A stretch of DNA of 64,000 nt from Palsa-661 sp035535015 (GTDB lineage Bacteria > Actinomycetota > Acidimicrobiia > Acidimicrobiales > UBA8190). Shown here in pieces: positions 61,056 through 64,000 of this stretch. The stretch is taken from positions 1-64,000 of the forward strand of contig DATLQU010000062.1 in NCBI GenBank assembly GCA_035535015.1. Direction: 5' to 3'. Below the pieces are notes generated by a model that was not told the origin of the DNA, ran no database searches, and saw only the letters and a list, made by a program, of their open reading frames with translations. How positions within the stretch are numbered: position 1 is the stretch's first letter; every line of letters starts with the position of its first letter. The position numbers were made by a program, and so were the translations under genes.

Positions 61056-62351
61056 TCAGCAACGGTGCGGGGCGTGCCCGTCCGACTCCCGCGCCGCCCA
61101 GTTGAAGACCCCCTTGGCCATGGTCGAGGTCGCCGACTCGGCACACAAGGTGAAGACCCTGGCTCGCGCCCTGTGGACCCCGGGATCCCCCGGTGCGGCC
61201 AGGGCGGCCAACTCGGCCAGATGGGCGGCGACACGCAGTGCCGGGGGACCCTCGGCGCCGGTCGATACCGCCTCGGCCAGGGCCAGCGCCCGGTCGGCCA
61301 GGACCGACGGCCCGCCGGCCAGGGTGGCCAGCTCGGCCGCCAAGGCCGACTCGGGAGCCGGCTTGAGGGTGGCCGGATTGCCGTCCCACCAGCCGCCGTA
61401 GAGACGCCAGATGTTCCGGACGATGAATTCCGGCTCGTCGTAGACGGGCCGGAGATAGGGCCGGTCGAGGAGGTGGGTCGGTGCGGCCACGGTATGGAGG
61501 ATCTCGTCGAGACGGGCACCGCGGTTCATGAGGGCCAGGGTCTGTTCGACGAGGGAGTCGAGGAGCTCGGCGGTGTCGGTCAGCGCCTGGCGGACCCGGT
61601 CGGCTCCGACGACGGGAAAGCCGTGACCCGGGAGCAGGAATTCGGGCCCCAGCGCCACCATCTCCCGGAGCGCCTGCGCCCACTCCTTCGGGTAGCGCTG
61701 GACCTTCTGGGGGTTGCCGGCGTTGGGGGAGGCCCAGATGAAGAGGTCGCCGCTGCAGAGCACCTTCTTCTCCGGGACCCACGTCCAGGTGTGGTCGTCC
61801 GTCTCGCCCCGGGCGTGATGGAGCTCGAACGACACCTCTCCGACCTCGAGCGACAAACGGTCGGCGTATGTCCGGTCCGGATAGCGGTAGATGGTGGGCC
61901 ACTGGAGACCGGGAACACCGAACTGACGTTGGTTGACCACGGCGTTGTACCCGGCGGTGAAGATGTACCGGTCGAAGCGGGCCGGCAGTGCCTCATGGGC
62001 GACCACGACGGGAGCCGGCCAACCGCGCTCGGTCGCCTCCTGCTCGAACACCGGCACTCCGAAGACGTGGTCGATGTGGCCGTGGGAGTAGATGGCGGTG
62101 TCGAGCCGGAGATCCGACCACCGGCGCAGGGTCTGGTGGACGGCACCGGCCACGAAAGCCGAACCGGTATCGACCAGGACCAATCCGTCTTCGGTGGTGA
62201 AGGCCGAGACGTTGGCGAAGGAAGGCACGAAGGCGACCCCGCCTGTCACCTCGGCCAGACCTTCGTTGTGGCCGCCGACCGGGTGCATCTCTGCCGTCTC
62301 GATCTCGCCCCGCCACAGTTTGTCGGCCAACTCGAGCACGTCGTCCGCCAT
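61056..62351 (-). CDS. metallo-beta-lactamase-fold hydrolase, alkylsulfatase-like
   Basis: 431 residues. The metal-binding SHGHIDHVFG and a later GETDDHTW and GDLF match the fold, and NIWRLYGGWWDGNPATLKP is a hallmark of the SdsA/BDS1 alkylsulfatase group. The C-terminal sterol-carrier-like domain of full-length members (about 650 residues) is missing. Hydrolysis of a sulfate ester is plausible but unproven. A -10-like TAGGAT (plus-strand 62384-62389) and GGAGGGGG precede the ATG. Confidence 0.82.
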   Translation of the reverse strand: MADDVLELADKLWRGEIETAEMHPVGGHNEGLAEVTGGVAFVPSFANVSAFTTEDGLVLVDTGSAFVAGAVHQTLRRWSDLRLDTAIYSHGHIDHVFGVPVFEQEATERGWPAPVVVAHEALPARFDRYIFTAGYNAVVNQRQFGVPGLQWPTIYRYPDRTYADRLSLEVGEVSFELHHARGETDDHTWTWVPEKKVLCSGDLFIWASPNAGNPQKVQRYPKEWAQALREMVALGPEFLLPGHGFPVVGADRVRQALTDTAELLDSLVEQTLALMNRGARLDEILHTVAAPTHLLDRPYLRPVYDEPEFIVRNIWRLYGGWWDGNPATLKPAPESALAAELATLAGGPSVLADRALALAEAVSTGAEGPPALRVAAHLAELAALAAPGDPGVHRARARVFTLCAESATSTMAKGVFNWAARESDGHAPHRC

Positions 62352-62426
62352 GAGCCCCCTCCGGCTTCGTCGCTGGCGGGCCGATCCTACGGCACCGCCA
62401 CCACCTTGGCCGGGGCCGCCCCGGGC

Positions 62427-63056
62427 TCAGCGCGTGGCGCGACGCCAGGCGCGCTGCAGCCGTCCTGCATGCCCACCGATCCGACGGGCACCGGACTCCA
62501 AGGTCGAGCGGGCCTCGGGCAGACGGGTCTGCGCGGCCGCCGTCATCCGACCCAGCCGGTGTATGGCCGACAGGGTCGAGCCCGACTGGGCCTGGGACCC
62601 CGGCCCGGCGTCGGGCCGGGGAGTCGACGAAGCGGCGGGAGCGGGCACCGGCGCCGAGATGGCACCACCGGTGGGGTGCCGGGTCAGTGAGGCCATGCGC
62701 AAGAAGGCGAGGGCCGAGAGTTCGACGACCACGATGCCGACGGCGCCCGGACGGAGGGGCCCGATGAGAGGAGCCACGACGAGAAAGATGCCGGCGCCGA
62801 TATCGAGGGTGGCGTGGAGGCGAGAACCGCAGACACGGACGACGCCGAGTGGACCCCGGCCCGTCACCGCGAGGACCCCGACGATCACCCCACCCAGGAG
62901 GAGAAGCCCGGAGTGCCCGATGTGGACCGAGAGGACGACGAGACCGGTGGCGAGAAGATACTCGAAGAGCTGATGGAGCCAGAAGGCGATCGGGCGCGGT
63001 CGACGCCGGACGCCGGCGGGACCGCCTTTAGCTCTTCGACGCGCCCGGCCCGTCAC
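62427..63056 (-). CDS. hypothetical membrane protein (209 aa)
   Basis: Not recognised. A basic N-terminus is followed by three or four hydrophobic segments (LLATGLVVLSVHIGH, LLLLGGVIVGVLAVTG, GAGIFLVVAPLIG, GAVGIVVVELSALAFL) and a Pro/Ala/Arg-rich tail of about 80 residues. Its GTG start lies inside the end of the tatA-like gene, overlapping by 29 nt; a later start is possible. Confidence 0.55.
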   Translation of the reverse strand: MTGRARRRAKGGPAGVRRRPRPIAFWLHQLFEYLLATGLVVLSVHIGHSGLLLLGGVIVGVLAVTGRGPLGVVRVCGSRLHATLDIGAGIFLVVAPLIGPLRPGAVGIVVVELSALAFLRMASLTRHPTGGAISAPVPAPAASSTPRPDAGPGSQAQSGSTLSAIHRLGRMTAAAQTRLPEARSTLESGARRIGGHAGRLQRAWRRATR

Positions 63057-63258
63057 CGTCGGTCGAAGCCGCCTTGTCGCTCCCGGACTCGCCCGTCTCG
63101 CTCTTCCCCTCTTCGAGGCCTTTCTTGAATTGCGATTGGGCCGAACCGAGAGAACGAGCCAGCTTGGGGATCTGGGTGCCCCCGAAGAGGACGACGACGA
63201 CGACGACGAGGACGATGATGCCGTCCATACCGAAAATTTCAGCCAGGATTGGGTGCAC
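63028..63258 (-). CDS. tatA: Tat translocase subunit A
   Basis: 76 residues. One helix (GIIVLVVVVVVLFG) is followed by GTQIPKLARSLGSAQSQFKKGLEEG, the hinge and amphipathic helix of TatA, and an acidic tail. It forms the variable pore for folded Tat substrates. The GTG at 63258 follows AGAGGGAAGG; the ATG at 63228 would give a shorter protein starting MDGIIVL. A -10-like TAATCT lies at plus-strand 63308-63313. tatC is not in the window. Confidence 0.85.
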   Translation of the reverse strand: MHPILAEIFGMDGIIVLVVVVVVLFGGTQIPKLARSLGSAQSQFKKGLEEGKSETGESGSDKAASTDGDGPGASKS

Positions 63259-63365
63259 GGGTGCCTTCCCTCTTCCGGAGCCCGTGGATGGGCGGGACCC
63301 TGATTACAGATTAGACCTGCCTGGGCGGCGGCGACACCCGCACGGCCCCACGACCCGGTCGCCTC

Positions 63366-63788
63366 TCATCCAGCCAGGAACACGCCCAGGACCAGGGCGG
63401 CGACCGACGAGAGGGCAGTGGCCGCACCCCAGCCGGCGAGCCCCGCCTTGGTGGTGGCCCGGCTGTGCAGGCCGGCGGCCAGCCCGGCCACGAGGGCGAC
63501 GGCGATCTTGACGCCGAGCACGGCCTGCCAGGCATGAGGCTGACCGGCGGGGGTGGCCGACACGTTCCAGAACCCGGTGATCAGCAGCACGCCGTAGGCC
63601 GGCCACTGAATGCGGGCGAAGGCCCGAGCCAAATTGCGGGGTGCGCCCTCACCGAGTCCCCGGGCGGTGGGAACAAGCCCGGCCAGAGTCAGCTGTCCGC
63701 CGACCCAGACGCTGGCGGCGAGGACGTGGAGAGACAGCCGGATCCCGTCCAAAGCGGGAGCGAGCGACGCCGGACCGGTCACGGTCAC
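63366..63788 (-). CDS. CopD-like membrane protein
   Basis: 140 residues and four helices. LSLHVLAASVWVGGQLTLAGL and ARIQWPAYGVLLITGFWNV match the copper resistance D domain, with His and Trp on the first helix. Copper binding is not certain. It starts six nt after the enoyl-CoA hydratase stop on the same strand. Confidence 0.6.
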   Translation of the reverse strand: MTVTGPASLAPALDGIRLSLHVLAASVWVGGQLTLAGLVPTARGLGEGAPRNLARAFARIQWPAYGVLLITGFWNVSATPAGQPHAWQAVLGVKIAVALVAGLAAGLHSRATTKAGLAGWGAATALSSVAALVLGVFLAG

Positions 63789-63794
63789 CCCCGA

Positions 63795-64000
63795 CTACTT
63801 CCCCTGCCATCTCGGCTTGCGCTTCTCGGCGAATGCGACGGGGCCTTCCATGGCGTCGGCCGACGAGAAGACGACGCCGACGGCCTCGGCGTTCAGAGCC
63901 CAACCTTCGTCCTCACCGACGCTGGCCGCGCCCATGACCACCTTCTTCGTCCAGCGGACGGCCAGAGGGGCGTTGTCGGCGATGAGATCGGCGAGAGCGA
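63795..64000 (-). CDS. enoyl-CoA hydratase/isomerase family, C-terminal part
   Basis: Only the last 68 codons are inside the window; the gene continues past 64000. NAPLAVRWTKKVV, then DAMEGPVAFAEKRKPRWQGK and the stop at 63795-63797 are the usual crotonase C-terminus (F-x-EKRKPxWxGK). The catalytic region is outside, so the exact reaction is unknown. Confidence 0.85.
   Translation of the reverse strand, partial: ALADLIADNAPLAVRWTKKVVMGAASVGEDEGWALNAEAVGVVFSSADAMEGPVAFAEKRKPRWQGK

Overview
The window is a high-GC bacterial chromosome segment. Its gene content points to an actinobacterium, most likely class Acidimicrobiia: a 14-gene nuo operon preceded by a geranylgeranyl-reductase-like gene, an actinobacterial bcc-aa3 respiratory set (diheme QcrC, three-helix QcrA, CtaF), and many genes that appear to start without a leader behind a TANNNT -10 box. 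Taxonomy is inferred from these gene types, not from a marker search. No rRNA, tRNA, CRISPR array, insertion sequence or prophage was recognised.

Layout. 1-5600: a small secreted protein (minus strand), then hemB-hemL, a phosphotransferase and a membrane glycosyltransferase. 5.7-7.8 kb: a proline-rich single-pass membrane protein. 7.85-9.14 kb: the reductase (minus strand), divergent from nuoA-N (9.28-25.42 kb), followed by a Lon-N-domain protein. 26.1-29.0 kb (minus strand): a secreted neocarzinostatin-like protein, an O-antigen-ligase-type membrane protein and a small hypothetical protein. 29.0-32.1 kb: a phosphate symporter behind a PHO-box-like array, a small alpha/beta-barrel protein, a broken VOC gene and a GNAT acetyltransferase. 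32.1-38 kb: a 1,065-residue fusion of a degenerate metallophosphoesterase with an MprF-type lysyltransferase domain, divergent from acs and a HAD gene. 38.3-43.4 kb (minus strand): hemE-hemH-hemG-lnt. 43.5-45.9 kb: a HelD-like helicase. 46.1-50.1 kb: ctaE-qcrC-qcrA-qcrB. 50.1-57.8 kb: accessory stretch with a HAD phosphatase, two transporters, a DUF1345 protein, two frameshift-broken genes, a Nudix hydrolase and an old-yellow-enzyme homologue. 57.9-61.0 kb (minus strand): ctaC-ctaD-ctaF. 61-64 kb: an alkylsulfatase-like hydrolase, a membrane protein, TatA, a CopD-like protein and the end of an enoyl-CoA hydratase.

How the genes work together. NADH dehydrogenase feeds menaquinol, whose side chain the adjacent reductase probably saturates, to the bc complex and then to the aa3 oxidase. 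Five heme-synthesis genes in two clusters supply the cofactor. The rest is envelope building (glycosyltransferase, O-antigen-type ligase, Lnt, MprF-like fusion, Tat), phosphate uptake and acetate activation.

Notable signals are the MprF fusion with every phosphoesterase metal motif lost, four in-phase 11-bp repeats before the phosphate symporter, a fivefold stop/start repeat between nuoD and nuoE, a Ser in place of the Lnt catalytic Cys, a recurrent -10/N7/start arrangement, and a high density of 12-23 bp tandem repeats.
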